A stretch of 64,000 nucleotides of DNA, from assembly GCF_001465595.2 (NCBI RefSeq), contig NZ_CP013481.2:1922001-1986000 (forward strand), in the 5' to 3' direction. The notes under the pieces are model-generated. The model worked only from the letters and a program-made list of their open reading frames with translations. It was not told the DNA's origin and made no database searches. The DNA is from Pandoraea apista. Its GTDB lineage: Bacteria > Pseudomonadota > Gammaproteobacteria > Burkholderiales > Burkholderiaceae. Position numbers and translations under genes: made by a program. Below are positions 10,291-19,900 of the stretch, piece by piece; position 1 is the first letter of the stretch, and the number at the start of each line of letters is the position of its first letter.

Positions 10291-10308
10291 GTTACAGTTA
10301 TATGACAT
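10291..10308 (-). promoter_or_regulatory. PhoB box for ppk1
   Basis: On the - strand these bases read ATGTCATATAACTGTAAC, differing from the PhoB consensus in only a few places and with the 11-base repeat spacing intact. A -10 about ten bases downstream would fall near 10280, which argues that ppk1 translation starts at 10241 rather than 10283. Confidence 0.75.
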
Positions 10309-10314
10309 TCACAT

Positions 10315-10368
10315 TTGTCAACGACGTGTCATATTCGATTTGTAACTTATTCGTCATTTATTTGTCGA
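10315..10368 (+). promoter_or_regulatory. PhoB-box-like repeats upstream of ppx
   Basis: Two further pairs of TGTCA-like repeats with 11-base spacing: TTGTCAACGACGTGTCAT at 10315-10332 and TCGTCATTTATTTGTCGA at 10351-10368. They match the PhoB consensus less well than the ppk1 box but face ppx, suggesting that synthesis and breakdown of polyphosphate are both under PhoB. Confidence 0.5.
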
Positions 10369-10435
10369 GTGGACGTCATGCTTCTAATGTGAAGCATCGT
10401 GCACTTCGACACTCTTCGCTCAGGCGTATCCCTAC

Positions 10436-11956
10436 ATGAGTACCCCATCGCCCTTGCTTGCGGCCGTCGATCTCGGCTCGAACAGCTTTCGCCTGATCAT
10501 CGGCCGCGTGGAGGAGACATCCGCCGGCACGCAGATCTATCAGGTCGATGCACTGCGCGAGCCGGTCCGGCTTGCGGCGGGTCTGAACGCAGAGAAGTAC
10601 CTGGACCATCCTTCGCAGCAGCGTGGCTGGGAGGTACTCAAGCGTTTCGGAGAGCGCCTGCGCGGATTTCATCCCGATCAGGTGCGCGCCGTCGCCACGA
10701 ATACATTGCGCGTTGCAAAGAACGCGCAGGACTTTCTTGGTGAAGCACAACGCGCGCTCGGGTTTCCTATCGAAGTGATTGCCGGTCGGGAAGAAGCACG
10801 TTTGATCTATGCCGGTGCGGCGCACTCGGTGCCCACGTGCCCGGGCAACCGGCTGGTCGTGGACATTGGCGGCGGCTCGACGGAGTTCATTATCGGGCAA
10901 GATTACGAGCCGTTGATCATGGAGAGCCTATATATTGGCTGCGTGAGTCATAGCCGTTTGTTTTTCCCGAGCGGCAATGTCGACGACTACGCGATGAAGC
11001 AAGCCGAATTGGCGGCTCGACGGGAAATTCAGATCATTTCGGCGGCGTTTCGCGACGCCGGCTGGTCGCAGGCGATCGGCTCGTCCGGTACGGCGCGCGC
11101 ATTGGCCGAACTGCTCGAAGCCAACGGCTTCAACGACGGCGGTGTGCACGGCCTCACCCGGGGCGGTCTGGAGCGGCTCAAACGGGCGCTTATCAAGGCT
11201 GAGAACGCCAATCGTCTCAAGCTCGCAGGGCTCAAGCAGGATCGCATTCCGGTGCTGCCGGGCGGCCTGTCGATCATGCTGTCCGTGTTCAATGAACTCG
11301 AAGTCGATCATATGGAGACGACCGACGCGGCACTCCGGCTTGGCGTGATGTACGACCTGTTGGGACGTACGCAGCATCAGGACATGCGCGCAGTGACCGT
11401 GGAGCAGTTCGTGCGCCGTTACGGTGTGGATCGCGCACAGGCCGAGCGTGTCGGTAATCTGGCGATTTCGCTGTACCGTCAGTTGCCGGTCGAAGTGGCC
11501 GAGGGGGATCAGGGTGACGGTCGCGAGGAAGGCGAGGCGTTGCTCAATTGGTCGTCGTCGCTGCACGAAATGGGTCTGTCGATTTCGCATAGCGCGTATC
11601 ACAAGCATTCGGCCTATATCGGCAGCAATGCGGATATGCCGGGTTTTTCGCGTCCCGATCAGGCACGGCTGGCGGAATTGTTGCTCGGACATGTGGGCAA
11701 GCTGGGCAAGCTTGCGTCACAGGCGCAGCAGGTCGATTGGCAGTTGCTCTTCTGTCTGCGGCTGGCGGTGTTGTTTTGTCGTCGCCGTACCGACGCGCTG
11801 CCGGACAGCATCGAGGTCGAACGTCTTGACGACGGCTTTCAGGTTACGGTGCCGCGTGCGTGGATCGATGCCAATCCGCTTACCGATTACAGCCTGCAAC
11901 GCGAAGCGCAGGAGTGGGAGAAGATCGGTATGCGTTACAAGGTTGTGTACGCCTGA
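10436..11956 (+). CDS. ppx: Exopolyphosphatase Ppx/GppA family
   Basis: Releases phosphate from polyphosphate chain ends, and may also hydrolyse pppGpp. 506 residues with an actin-like ATPase fold: phosphate-1 loop AVDLGSNSFRLIIGR at the N-terminus, VATNTLRVAKN, GREEARLIYAGA, and phosphate-2 loop VVDIGGGSTEFIIG. A C-terminal helical HD-like region follows, with HEMGLSISHSAYHKHSAYI near residue 378. Length fits the long Ppx type. The start ATG at 10436 precedes the conserved SPLLAAVDLGSNS. Divergent partner of ppk1, and its stop is followed by a shared terminator. Confidence 0.96.
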   Translation: MSTPSPLLAAVDLGSNSFRLIIGRVEETSAGTQIYQVDALREPVRLAAGLNAEKYLDHPSQQRGWEVLKRFGERLRGFHPDQVRAVATNTLRVAKNAQDFLGEAQRALGFPIEVIAGREEARLIYAGAAHSVPTCPGNRLVVDIGGGSTEFIIGQDYEPLIMESLYIGCVSHSRLFFPSGNVDDYAMKQAELAARREIQIISAAFRDAGWSQAIGSSGTARALAELLEANGFNDGGVHGLTRGGLERLKRALIKAENANRLKLAGLKQDRIPVLPGGLSIMLSVFNELEVDHMETTDAALRLGVMYDLLGRTQHQDMRAVTVEQFVRRYGVDRAQAERVGNLAISLYRQLPVEVAEGDQGDGREEGEALLNWSSSLHEMGLSISHSAYHKHSAYIGSNADMPGFSRPDQARLAELLLGHVGKLGKLASQAQQVDWQLLFCLRLAVLFCRRRTDALPDSIEVERLDDGFQVTVPRAWIDANPLTDYSLQREAQEWEKIGMRYKVVYA

Positions 11957-12027
11957 AGTGTTGCGGATCGTATCGCCCGTTGTGTTCCGAAGGGCGGTGA
12001 GGCGAGGAAGCGGCGACAGCAAAAGAG

Positions 12028-12058
12028 AAAAAGCCCGGCAGATGCCGGGCTTTTTTTG
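12028..12058. terminator. Terminator after ppx, also facing the acyltransferase gene
   Basis: A-run, then AGCCCGGC, AGAT loop, GCCGGGCT and a seven-T tract. A strong symmetric hairpin between two convergent genes, able to stop both. Confidence 0.85.
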
Positions 12059-12096
12059 TCCTTTTCGGGGGACGAAAGACTTGGGGGAATTGCCTG

Positions 12097-12924
12097 TCAG
12101 GCTTGTTTTAGCTTGTTCACGAGTTCCGGGCCGAGGAAGTGGCGCGCGTAGCGCGGATTCATGTCGGCAAGGCGGAATAGCGTGAGGAAGTCGGCGGTGT
12201 TGAAGTCGGGGTCCCATGCCGGGGCGCCGCAGATGCGGGCGCCGAGGCGCAGATATCCCTTGACGAGTGCGGGCGGCTCGACGTCGAGGGTCGATTGCAG
12301 CTCGTTGACCGGCAGGGCGATGCGCGGCACGGCGTGGTATTCCGACGGGGCCATCGCAGTGTCTTGCAACTTGCGATAGAGGCTGGCGGCGTAGTGGCCG
12401 CCATCGGCCATTGGCACGCTGGCGCAACCGAGCATCGTCTCGAGGCCATTGCGCAGCATGTATTCGGCCAACCCGCTCCAGAGCGCCATGATGACCGCGC
12501 CGCTACGGTAATCCTCGTGCACGCATGAGCGGCCGGTCTCGAGCATCTTCGGGCGCAGATGATCGAGTCGCGAGAGATCGAATTCCCCTTCGGAGTACAG
12601 ACGACCCAGGCGTTTGGCCTGAGACGGGGGCAATACGCGATAGGTGCCGACGACTTTGAGCGAGTCCTGATCGCGCACGATCAGGTGGTCGCAATATTGG
12701 TCGTATTCGTCGACGTCCAGGCCTGCGGGGCCTTTGACCGACGCTCCCATTTCTTCTGCGAAGACCTGATACCTCAGGCGTTGGGCTTCCCGAAGCTCGC
12801 TTTCGTCGCGTGCCCACGCCACAGCCAGATTCGGTTTGACAGGCGTTTCAGGGCGAGGAAGACGCCTCCGCGACGTGGGGGTCAGCGAAGAGAGCGGCAT
12901 AGTGGGGTTCGGCAGGTCGCGCAT
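12097..12924 (-). CDS. OlsB-like GNAT acyltransferase (putative ornithine N-acyltransferase)
   Basis: Member of the haemolysin-like/OlsB GNAT family (Acetyltransf_5), which transfers 3-hydroxyacyl groups from acyl-ACP to ornithine in ornithine-lipid synthesis. From the ATG at 12924 it has 275 residues. Conserved stretches are LRYQVFAEEMGA, DEYDQYCDHLIVRD, VGTYRVLPP, LETGRSCVHEDYRSGAVI and LGCASVPMADGG. The N-terminal 35 residues are basic and variable. Starts 12975 (TTG) and 12972 add a poorly conserved extension. The substrate is inferred from the family; the olsA partner is not in the window. Convergent with ppx. Confidence 0.82.
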   Translation of the reverse strand: MRDLPNPTMPLSSLTPTSRRRLPRPETPVKPNLAVAWARDESELREAQRLRYQVFAEEMGASVKGPAGLDVDEYDQYCDHLIVRDQDSLKVVGTYRVLPPSQAKRLGRLYSEGEFDLSRLDHLRPKMLETGRSCVHEDYRSGAVIMALWSGLAEYMLRNGLETMLGCASVPMADGGHYAASLYRKLQDTAMAPSEYHAVPRIALPVNELQSTLDVEPPALVKGYLRLGARICGAPAWDPDFNTADFLTLFRLADMNPRYARHFLGPELVNKLKQA

Positions 12925-13112
12925 AAAGGCCCTTTTTTTGACGGTCGCGTTGCGACGTACTTTAAAAAGCATCAATGTCGATTCCGTGAACGGTAGGCGA
13001 CAATTCTATGACAAAACTCGCAATGTCATGAGTCAGGTCCCGCTTCTGATACCTTTCAAAGCCCGGTACATGCGGGTTTGCGCAGGGTCTTCCGATGATG
13101 CCGGGCGGTCGT

Positions 13113-13607
13113 TCAAAGCAGATCGGGATTGACGACGGCTCGCACGACGACCTGGCTTTCGTCTTCGCGGCGGCGTGAAGAGAGCCACCAGATGCCGGCC
13201 TTCTTGATCGTCCAATAGGCTTCCTGACCACTTAGCAGCAGGGCGGCAAGTTGGCCGAGGGCGGGTTGATGACCCACGACGACGACGGTCTGATTCGTGC
13301 CGGGCCAGTCGATGGCGCCCAGCAGGGTCATGGCGTTTGCACCGGGAGCGAGATCGCGCACGATGCGCGGGGCGGGGGTGAGTGCCTGGGCGGTCTGAAC
13401 GGCGCGCACGGCGGGGCTGGAGAGAATGATGGCGTCTTCGGGCAGATGGGCACGCAGCCATTGGGCGGCTTTGTCGGCCTGCTTGCGGCCGCGCTCGGTG
13501 AGTTCGCGCGCCAGATCGGCTTGAGCACTGAGGGCGAGGGAGGCTGGCAGGTTTTCAGCGTCGGCGTGACGCCAGAGAATCAAGTTCATTGACACGGGTT
13601 CGGACAT
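13113..13607 (-). CDS. sixA: SixA-type phosphohistidine phosphatase
   Basis: Histidine-phosphatase-superfamily enzyme that removes phosphate from phosphohistidine proteins. 164 residues from the ATG at 13607, chosen because GGGAGG stands seven bases upstream. The catalytic motif is LILWRHADAE with His14. The second active-site residues are in SSPAVRAVQTAQAL and VVVVGHQPALGQLA. Length matches SixA. A longer frame starting at 13679 lacks a ribosome site. It stands alone between the acyltransferase gene and tRNA-Pro; no partner histidine kinase is adjacent. Confidence 0.88.
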   Translation of the reverse strand: MSEPVSMNLILWRHADAENLPASLALSAQADLARELTERGRKQADKAAQWLRAHLPEDAIILSSPAVRAVQTAQALTPAPRIVRDLAPGANAMTLLGAIDWPGTNQTVVVVGHQPALGQLAALLLSGQEAYWTIKKAGIWWLSSRRREDESQVVVRAVVNPDLL

Positions 13608-13724
13608 GGAGAACCTCCCACTATGGCGGGGTTTCGTGGCGGTGGCGTGACTGCGGGGAGAACCCCCGAGGAGTCCCATTGTGCCAGCCGCCGCTGGGAA
13701 AGTACCTTTGTCGCGTGTGACTAT

Positions 13725-13753
13725 TTGACGCGGCGGGCAGAACCCACTAGAAT
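13725..13753 (+). promoter_or_regulatory. Sigma-70 promoter of tRNA-Pro
   Basis: TTGACG (13725-13730), an exact 17-base spacer, then TAGAAT (13748-13753), 14 bases before the mature tRNA 5' end. Confidence 0.8.
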
Positions 13754-13767
13754 CTCACCTCTTTAGT

Positions 13768-13844
13768 CGGAGCGTAGCGCAGCCTGGTAGCGCATCTGAT
13801 TTGGGATCAGAGGGTCGTAGGTTCGAATCCTATCGCTCCGACCA
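13768..13844 (+). tRNA. tRNA-Pro(TGG)
   Basis: 77 bases with encoded CCA. The acceptor stem CGGAGCG pairs with CGCTCCG, the anticodon stem TCTGA pairs with TCAGA around the loop TTTGGGA (anticodon TGG), and the T arm contains GGTTCGAATCC. Discriminator is A. All arms are intact. Confidence 0.97.
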
Positions 13845-13852
13845 GCAGGATC

Positions 13853-13888
13853 AAAGGGGTTACAAGATTTTTCTTGTAACCCCTTTTT
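13853..13888 (+). terminator. Terminator after tRNA-Pro
   Basis: AAAGGGGTTACAAG pairs with CTTGTAACCCCTTT around a short T-rich loop and ends in a T tract, eight bases after the tRNA CCA. Confidence 0.9.
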
Positions 13889-14307
13889 GCTTTTTGTCCC
13901 GGGGTAGGTGCGGGCGTGCCCGTACCACTTCGCGTTGCCGGCCGAGCGGCAGCGTGTGTGCGCAATGTCTCGCAATGCCTATTTCGCCAGATCAAGGCTG
14001 GCGGACGCGGAGTCCTGCCTGTCGTCGCACGTGCCGGGCACCGATGCGAGTGTTGCCAACTTAGCCCGATCGAGAAGGTCGCCCCCGCGCTGTGGGCACG
14101 CTTGAGCGAAGCGGAACGGCTCGCGCTGCGGCCGAGGGCCGATAGCCGTGGCCGTTTGGCGGGTGGCAGGCGATTGCCGCCATCGTTGCGACGCGTCTGC
14201 CACCGGATTGTCACAATACTTGCATGTTGGACTGCTACGGTTCGAGTCGATTTTGACGATATGCGCAAGCTCGTCGTTTCCGAAACCCCATGATCGATAT
14301 GTAGACA
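13889..14307. other. Intergenic region before the first FHA cassette
   Basis: About 420 bases. Open frames on both strands (13916-14293 + and 13979-14308 -) are arginine-rich, lack family resemblance and overlap each other, so I take them as chance. The promoter of the first cassette must lie here, but I see no copy of the ECF-type motif found further down in the cassette. Confidence 0.45.
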
Positions 14308-15111
14308 ATGACGAGCAACCCGGCGTCGCTATGGGTGCTAATGCTGGCCGGGTGCACCGTGTGTCTGGGTTTTTCGGGCGTCACGCCATCCGCGCTTGCC
14401 CAACTCGCGCCATCGCGGGGCAAGGCGCCGACCGAGGCAGCAGGCGCTGCAGTCTCTCGCGCGAACGCGCCGGCAGTGGCCGCTCGCGGCATTCCCGACG
14501 ACGAGCCACGCTTCGAATTCGACATCCCCGCACAGCCGCTTGCCGCCGCCATTGACCGGTTTGCCGCCATTTCACGTCAACCGGTGGTGTTTCTCGACGA
14601 ACTGGTGGACGGACGCCTGTCCGCTGCCATCCACGGACAATACGACGCTTTGTCGGCGTTGCGCATCATGCTCGTGGGCACCGGACTCGCTGTCGACGAT
14701 GTGAGCGGGCGTCAGAGCTCACCGGGCGGTGTGCGTGCCTTCGTGCTCTCCAGAGTCGCCGGCACCACGGACGACGCCGCGCCGCTCGCGTCTGCGCCTA
14801 GTCCATTGTTTGACGGTCTGGTGCAGTCAGGGGTCTGGTCGGCGCTGTGCAATAACCCGTCAACGGAGCCGGGCGGCTATCGCGCACTGCTGCAGTTTCA
14901 AGTCGACGGCGGTGGCCGGATCCGTTATGTCCGGCTGCTTGGCTCGACCGGCGACCGCTACCGCGACGCAGCGATCGTGGCGACGCTCACGGCCATTGAT
15001 GTCGGTCAGGCGCCGCCGCCCGGGCTGGCGCAACCGTTGACGCTCATGATCGTGCCCCGCGACGCCTTGTCGCAGTGGCTGACCTGCCAGGGAGGGCGCC
15101 GCCATGGCTGA
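14308..15111 (+). CDS. Exported STN-domain protein with TonB-C-like end, cassette 1
   Basis: 267 residues. An N-terminal hydrophobic stretch (8-31, ending ALAQ) looks like a signal peptide. A Pro/Ala-rich linker follows, then an STN (secretin and TonB N-terminus) domain at about 68-130 (FEFDIPAQPLAAAIDRFA and RIMLVGTGLAVDDV). The C-terminal domain at about 175-260 (YRALLQFQVDGGGRIRYVRL) resembles a TonB C-terminal domain. In FecA-type signalling the STN domain sits on an outer-membrane receptor and talks to FecR; here it stands alone. The last 8 bases overlap the sigma gene (ATGGCTGA), implying coupling. The function as periplasmic signal input is inferred. Confidence 0.8.
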   Translation: MTSNPASLWVLMLAGCTVCLGFSGVTPSALAQLAPSRGKAPTEAAGAAVSRANAPAVAARGIPDDEPRFEFDIPAQPLAAAIDRFAAISRQPVVFLDELVDGRLSAAIHGQYDALSALRIMLVGTGLAVDDVSGRQSSPGGVRAFVLSRVAGTTDDAAPLASAPSPLFDGLVQSGVWSALCNNPSTEPGGYRALLQFQVDGGGRIRYVRLLGSTGDRYRDAAIVATLTAIDVGQAPPPGLAQPLTLMIVPRDALSQWLTCQGGRRHG

Positions 15112-15628
15112 CGACGTGCCCCAGGGGTTGCGCAACTTCCTGCTCACGCGCTATGACGATCTCAGGCTAAGACTGCGGCGGGCGCTCGGCAGCGACGATC
15201 TGGCCGACGACGCGTTGCACGATACGTGGCTGCGCCTGCAACGAGGCGACGTGGCCGGTCCGATCCACAACCCGCAGGCTTACGTCATGCGCATGGCGGT
15301 CAACTTCGCGCTCGAAATTCGCCGTGGCCGCAGTCAGTTGTTGTCGTCAGACGATGTGGAGACATTGCTCGAACTCGTGCCCGATACCGCGCCGGGGCCC
15401 GAGCGCGTCGCCGAAGATCGTTCGCAATTGCAGGCGCTGGGCGAGATTCTGGGTAACATGCCCGCGCGCCGTCGCGAGATTCTGATTCTGGTGCGCTGGG
15501 AGGGCTGGGCGCAGCGCGACGTGGCCAAACGCTTTGGCATTTCGGTGCGAACCGTGGAATACGAACTCAAGACCGCCCAGGACTATTGCGCGGCCCGTCT
15601 GGCGCGACGCAACCGGAGCGAACGATGA
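15104..15628 (+). CDS. ECF sigma factor (FecI-like), cassette 1
   Basis: 174-residue extracytoplasmic-function sigma factor. Region 2 runs over about 8-75 (FLLTRYDDLRLRLRRALG, DDALHDTWLRLQ, NPQAYVMRMAVNFALE). Region 4 runs over about 110-165 (MPARRREILILVRWEGWAQ, AKRFGISVRTVEYEL), including its helix-turn-helix. Its start overlaps the end of the STN gene and GGGAGGG precedes it. The next gene is a FecR-like anti-sigma factor, so this is a FecI/FecR pair. Likely targets are the two matching promoters at 15645 and 16826, and perhaps the similar pair in cassette 2. Confidence 0.92.
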   Translation: MADDVPQGLRNFLLTRYDDLRLRLRRALGSDDLADDALHDTWLRLQRGDVAGPIHNPQAYVMRMAVNFALEIRRGRSQLLSSDDVETLLELVPDTAPGPERVAEDRSQLQALGEILGNMPARRREILILVRWEGWAQRDVAKRFGISVRTVEYELKTAQDYCAARLARRNRSER

Positions 15629-15644
15629 CGCAGACAACAAATTG

Positions 15645-15675
15645 TTGCGGGATCCGCGGCGCGGTAACCATCTGG
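15645..15675 (+). promoter_or_regulatory. Putative ECF promoter before fecR-like gene, cassette 1
   Basis: TT at 15645-15646, GCGGGA, a 16-base spacer and CATCT at 15669-15673, preceded by AAATTG. It shares sequence and exact spacing with three other sites (16826, 31030, 32214). It starts 17 bases after the sigma stop and would give the anti-sigma gene its own sigma-dependent transcript with a leader of about 75 bases. Confidence 0.65.
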
Positions 15676-15754
15676 ATAGTAAGGGGCCGTTGCATGACGT
15701 ACGGACGCGATGTCGCTCCGATGGCCGTCGCCGCCCGAGGCAATGTGAACTGAC

Positions 15755-16753
15755 ATGCTGAATTTTCCCGACTCCCGCGTCGAGCCGGACCTGCCCGATC
15801 CGCTCCGGCAGGACGCGCACGCATGGCTCGCGCGCCTAACCTCCGGTGCGGCGACGCAGGACGACGCCGCCGCCTTCCAGCGCTGGTGCGCCACGAGTCC
15901 CAGGCATCGGCAGGCCTTCGAAGAGGCGCGCGACCAGTGGCGCCTGCTGCAACCGGCCGTGGGGGGGCTGCTGGCAAGCCGTCCGGAGGTTGCCGAGCAT
16001 CACCGCCGCACGCTGCGCGAACCACGGGTCGGACGACGCGCGTTTCTCGGCACAGCACTCGGTGCGGTCGCCGCAACGGGCGTCGCGCTGATCCATCCAC
16101 CGTTCGACCTATGGACGCCCGTCGGGGAATGGCGCGCCGACTACCGCACGGCCGTGGGCGAGCAACGCACGGTGACGCTGGCCGATCAGGTGAGGGTCAC
16201 GATGAACACGCGCACCAGCGTGCGCCGTTTGGCATCGGGCGGGCAGACCGTCGGCCTCGACCTGCTCGGCGGCGAGGCGGCGTTCGACGTGCTCTCGGCC
16301 GATCGGGCCTTCGACGTGGTGGCCGGCGCAGGACGCAGCGTGGCGGACAGCGGCCGGTTCGAAGTGCGCTATCTGGACGGCAACGCGTGCGTGACTTGCC
16401 TGCGCGGGCGCGTCAGGGTCGAGCACCCCGGCGGCACGCGCACGCTGCTCGCCAGCCAGCAGGCGAAGTACGACGACCGCTTGGTGAGCGTCGCCACCAC
16501 GGTCGATGCCGCCGATGTGTCCGCTTGGCGGCGCGGCGAACTCGTCTTCAAGCGCGCACCGCTTGCCGACGTGATAACGGAAATCAATCGCTACCGGCAG
16601 GGGCGCGTCGTGTTGATGTCGTCGAGTGAGGCCGACAAGACGCTCAGCGCGCGCTTCCAGTTGGGGGCGCTGGATGTGGCGCTGGTGCAGATCCAGCGCT
16701 CGTTCGGCCTGAGCGCCAGATCGCTGCCCGGTGGCGTCGTCGTGTTGAGCTGA
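15755..16753 (+). CDS. FecR-like membrane anti-sigma factor, cassette 1
   Basis: 332 residues. The N-terminal cytosolic DUF4880-type domain (about 18-60, HAWLARLTSGAATQDDAAAF) is expected to hold the sigma factor. A twin-arginine motif GRRAFLGTALG at about 92 leads the single membrane segment. A periplasmic FecR domain follows (about 128-225, TAVGEQRTVTLADQVRVTMN; RFEVRYLDGNACVTCLRG). The C-terminal STN-like domain is at about 258-332 (LADVITEINRYRQGRVVL). E. coli FecR has been reported to use the Tat pathway, so the motif is plausible. The ribosome site is weak. Confidence 0.9.
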   Translation: MLNFPDSRVEPDLPDPLRQDAHAWLARLTSGAATQDDAAAFQRWCATSPRHRQAFEEARDQWRLLQPAVGGLLASRPEVAEHHRRTLREPRVGRRAFLGTALGAVAATGVALIHPPFDLWTPVGEWRADYRTAVGEQRTVTLADQVRVTMNTRTSVRRLASGGQTVGLDLLGGEAAFDVLSADRAFDVVAGAGRSVADSGRFEVRYLDGNACVTCLRGRVRVEHPGGTRTLLASQQAKYDDRLVSVATTVDAADVSAWRRGELVFKRAPLADVITEINRYRQGRVVLMSSSEADKTLSARFQLGALDVALVQIQRSFGLSARSLPGGVVVLS

Positions 16754-16825
16754 TGCGGCGTGTGCGCATCTGCTATGTGTTTGTTGAGGACTGCAAGGCA
16801 ATTTCCCGACGTCATAAAAAAATAA

Positions 16826-16855
16826 TTCGGGATTCCGTGGGGTATCGACCATCTA
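16826..16855 (+). promoter_or_regulatory. Putative ECF promoter before giant FHA gene, cassette 1
   Basis: TT at 16826-16827, CGGGAT, a 16-base spacer and CATCT at 16850-16854, with AAATAA just upstream. Same layout as the sites at 15645, 31030 and 32214. The leader to the chosen start of the giant gene is about 120 bases. Confidence 0.65.
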
Positions 16856-16982
16856 GAAGGTGACGAGTCCCCGTGTCGCTGGCGCGCGCTGCCGCCTCGA
16901 CGGTGGGCTCACTTCGGATACGGCTGCTCGCCAGGTTTGAGTGGCCGTCGGCATTGACTCAACCACCGGGCAGGAACCAGAA

Positions 16983-19900
16983 ATGAGCACATGCGGGCAG
17001 ACGGGCGCGGCGATCGCGACGATCACGACAAGCATTCGGTCGCAACGCAAATGCACGATACCTCGGGCACACGCCACCCAGGCAGCCACAGCGGCCCGTC
17101 TGGCACCGATGACCCGGGCTATCGCCGTCGCGCTGGCGACGGGCGGCATGCTCGGTACGGCACAGGCCGATCAGGCGTTCAGTCCCGCATGGTTCGCCGC
17201 CCGGGGCGCGGCGCAGAGCAGCGCCACGGCCACGGGCCGTCTGCCCAACGGCATGCCCGTCTCGTCGCTCAACAGCCCGTCGGAGCAACAGCGTCAGGCC
17301 AATGCGCAGTTGCAGCGTTCGGTGGCCAATCTCGGTGCGGCAGCGCAGGCCGTGGCGGCGCAGCAGGCGATGCAGGCGGCGGCGCGCCAGGCCGCACAGG
17401 CCAGCGCGTCAGTGCCCGACGGCCTGACCGACGGCGGCCTCAAGGTCGACACCAACAGTCTCACGCGCGGCTGGCTCAACGCCAACGCGCCGACACAGAC
17501 CGTGGCGGACGGTCAGACGATGGTCACGGTCCAGCAGACCGCGGACAAGGCCATCCTGAACTGGGAGACGTTCAACGTCGGCAAGAACACAACGGTGTCA
17601 TTCGAGCAACAGAAGGACTGGGCGGCGCTTAACCGCGTGAACGACCCGCAAGCGCGGCCGAGCAGGATTCAGGGGCAGATCAGGGGGGATGGCACAGTAC
17701 TGATCGTCAACCGCAACGGCATTCTCTTTACCGGCACGAGTCAGGTCGACACGCGCAATCTCGTTGCGGCGGCTGCGAACATCAGCAACGACCAATTCCA
17801 GAAGAACGGCATCTACGGCACGAGCGGTAACACCCCGACCTTTACCGATGCGATGGGCAAGGTGCAGGTCGACGCGGGCGCGCGGCTCGTCACGCGCGAG
17901 CCGACGAGCGTGACGCAAGGCGGCGGCTACGTTATGTTGCTGGGCACGGAGGTGAGTCATGCGGGCGAGATCGTCACCCACCGCGGGCAGACCCAACTGG
18001 CCGCCGGCGATGCGTTCGTGATTCGTCGCGGTGTGGGCACCGACGGCAACACGGCGTCGACCACGCGAGGCAATGAAATCGCACCGCAATTCGGCGCGAA
18101 CAGCACGGCCGGAAAGGTGGTCAACAGCGGGCTGATCGTTGCGCGCGAGGGCGACATCACGCTCGCCGGGCGTCAGGTGGAACAGCTAGGCGTGGCGTTA
18201 TCGAGCACGACGGTCAACACGCGCGGCACGATCCATCTGCTCAATTCCGCAAGCGACGCGCGCGGCAGCGTCACGTTCGGGCAGGGCGCCACGACCGCCG
18301 TGCTGATCGAAGACGACGGCAGTCGCGCGCTGGACAGCCAGCGCGAGGCGCTGATTCAGGCGTCGGCGTTGCAGGACAAGGTGCGCGCGCCGATTTCCGC
18401 CGACGCGTTCGACAATCTGTCGCGCCTGTTCGACCGGCGCGATCAGTCGCGCGTTGAAGTGGTCTCGGGCGGCGATGTGCTGTTCGACAGCCACTCGCTC
18501 ACGCTGGCCACGGGCGGACAGATTGCCGTGAGCGCGGGGCGTCGCAGTTTCGTCGCGAACCGGGCGTTGCTCGATGTCTCCGGCGCGGTGGGTGTGCAGT
18601 TGGACATGGCGTCGAACAACGTGAAGGTCAACGTTCAGGGCAACGAACAACGCGACGCACCGGGCAATCGCGACAACGGCAACCTGATCAACACGAACGT
18701 CTGGATCGACCGGCGACGGCTGGTGTACGTGGCGCCGAACGTAGGCGGCTACGCGAACGAACGTTGGTACACGTCGAACGGCCTGCTCGAAGTGGGCGGC
18801 TATCTGGGTAATCAGGGCCACACGATCGGCGAGTGGGCCGCGCAGGGCGGCACCGTGGTGCTGGGCGGCACGGAAGTCGTGACGCAGTCGGGGGCGAACG
18901 TGAACCTCGCGGGCGGCACGCTCGACGTGCAGACGGGATATCTGAACCAGACATGGCTCAAGGGCGCCGACGGTCGGCTGTACAACATCAACAGGGCGCC
19001 AGCCGACATGGTGTTTGCGGGCGTGTATCGCGGCTTCGAGAGCGAACATCCGCGCTGGGGCAAGAACACGACAGAAGCGTATTACACGCCGCTGATCGGG
19101 CCGCAGCGCGTGCTGGAGAATGGCTACACGGTGGGGCGCGACGCGGGGCAATTGATCGTCAATGCGCCGACGGCCGTGCTCGAAGGCGACATCGTCGCCA
19201 CGGTATTCAATGGCGCGCGACAGACGCAGGCGCCCACGGCAGCACTCACCGACAGCTATCGCCAGAGTCAGAACGCGGTGGCGCGGGAAGGCCGATTGGC
19301 AATCGGACAGTACGGGGCGCTGGGCCTCACTGGAGCGTTTAACACCAATGTGCGGATCGGCGACGTTGCGGACATCGGCATCATCGCACCCACAGATGCG
19401 CTGGCACCGAACCGGCTCAATACGGCGTGGCTCGACGCGACACGTTTGACTTCGCAATCGCTGGGCGGACTGGGCATCGCGACGCGCGATACGTTCACGC
19501 TCGACGCCCCGCTCACGCTCGCCAACGGCGCGAGCTTCTCGGTCGTTTCGCCGTTCGCCAGCCTTAACGCCGACCTCACGGTGCGAGCCGGACAGATCAG
19601 CGTCGGCAATACATTGCGGACTTCGAGCATCGACTACTTGAGCTTGACCGGCGGGGGGGGCGGCGTGTCCCTCGCGCCGGGCAAGACGATCGACGCGCGT
19701 GGCCTCTGGACGAACGTCAAGCTCGGCGGTTCGGCCAACGCGCGGCTCGCCTATGTGGACGGTGGCAGCGTCAAACTCAATTCGACGCAGGACATCACGC
19801 TGGGCGCCGGCAGTGCGATCGACGTGTCGTCGGGGGCCGCGATACTGGCAGACGGCAAGATTCTCGGCGGCAAGGGTGGGAGCGTCACGCTGAATGCCGA

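Noticed and set aside
13916..14293. 125-codon frame before the first STN gene
   Set aside because: No family features, Arg-rich, and overlapped by an equally long frame on the other strand.
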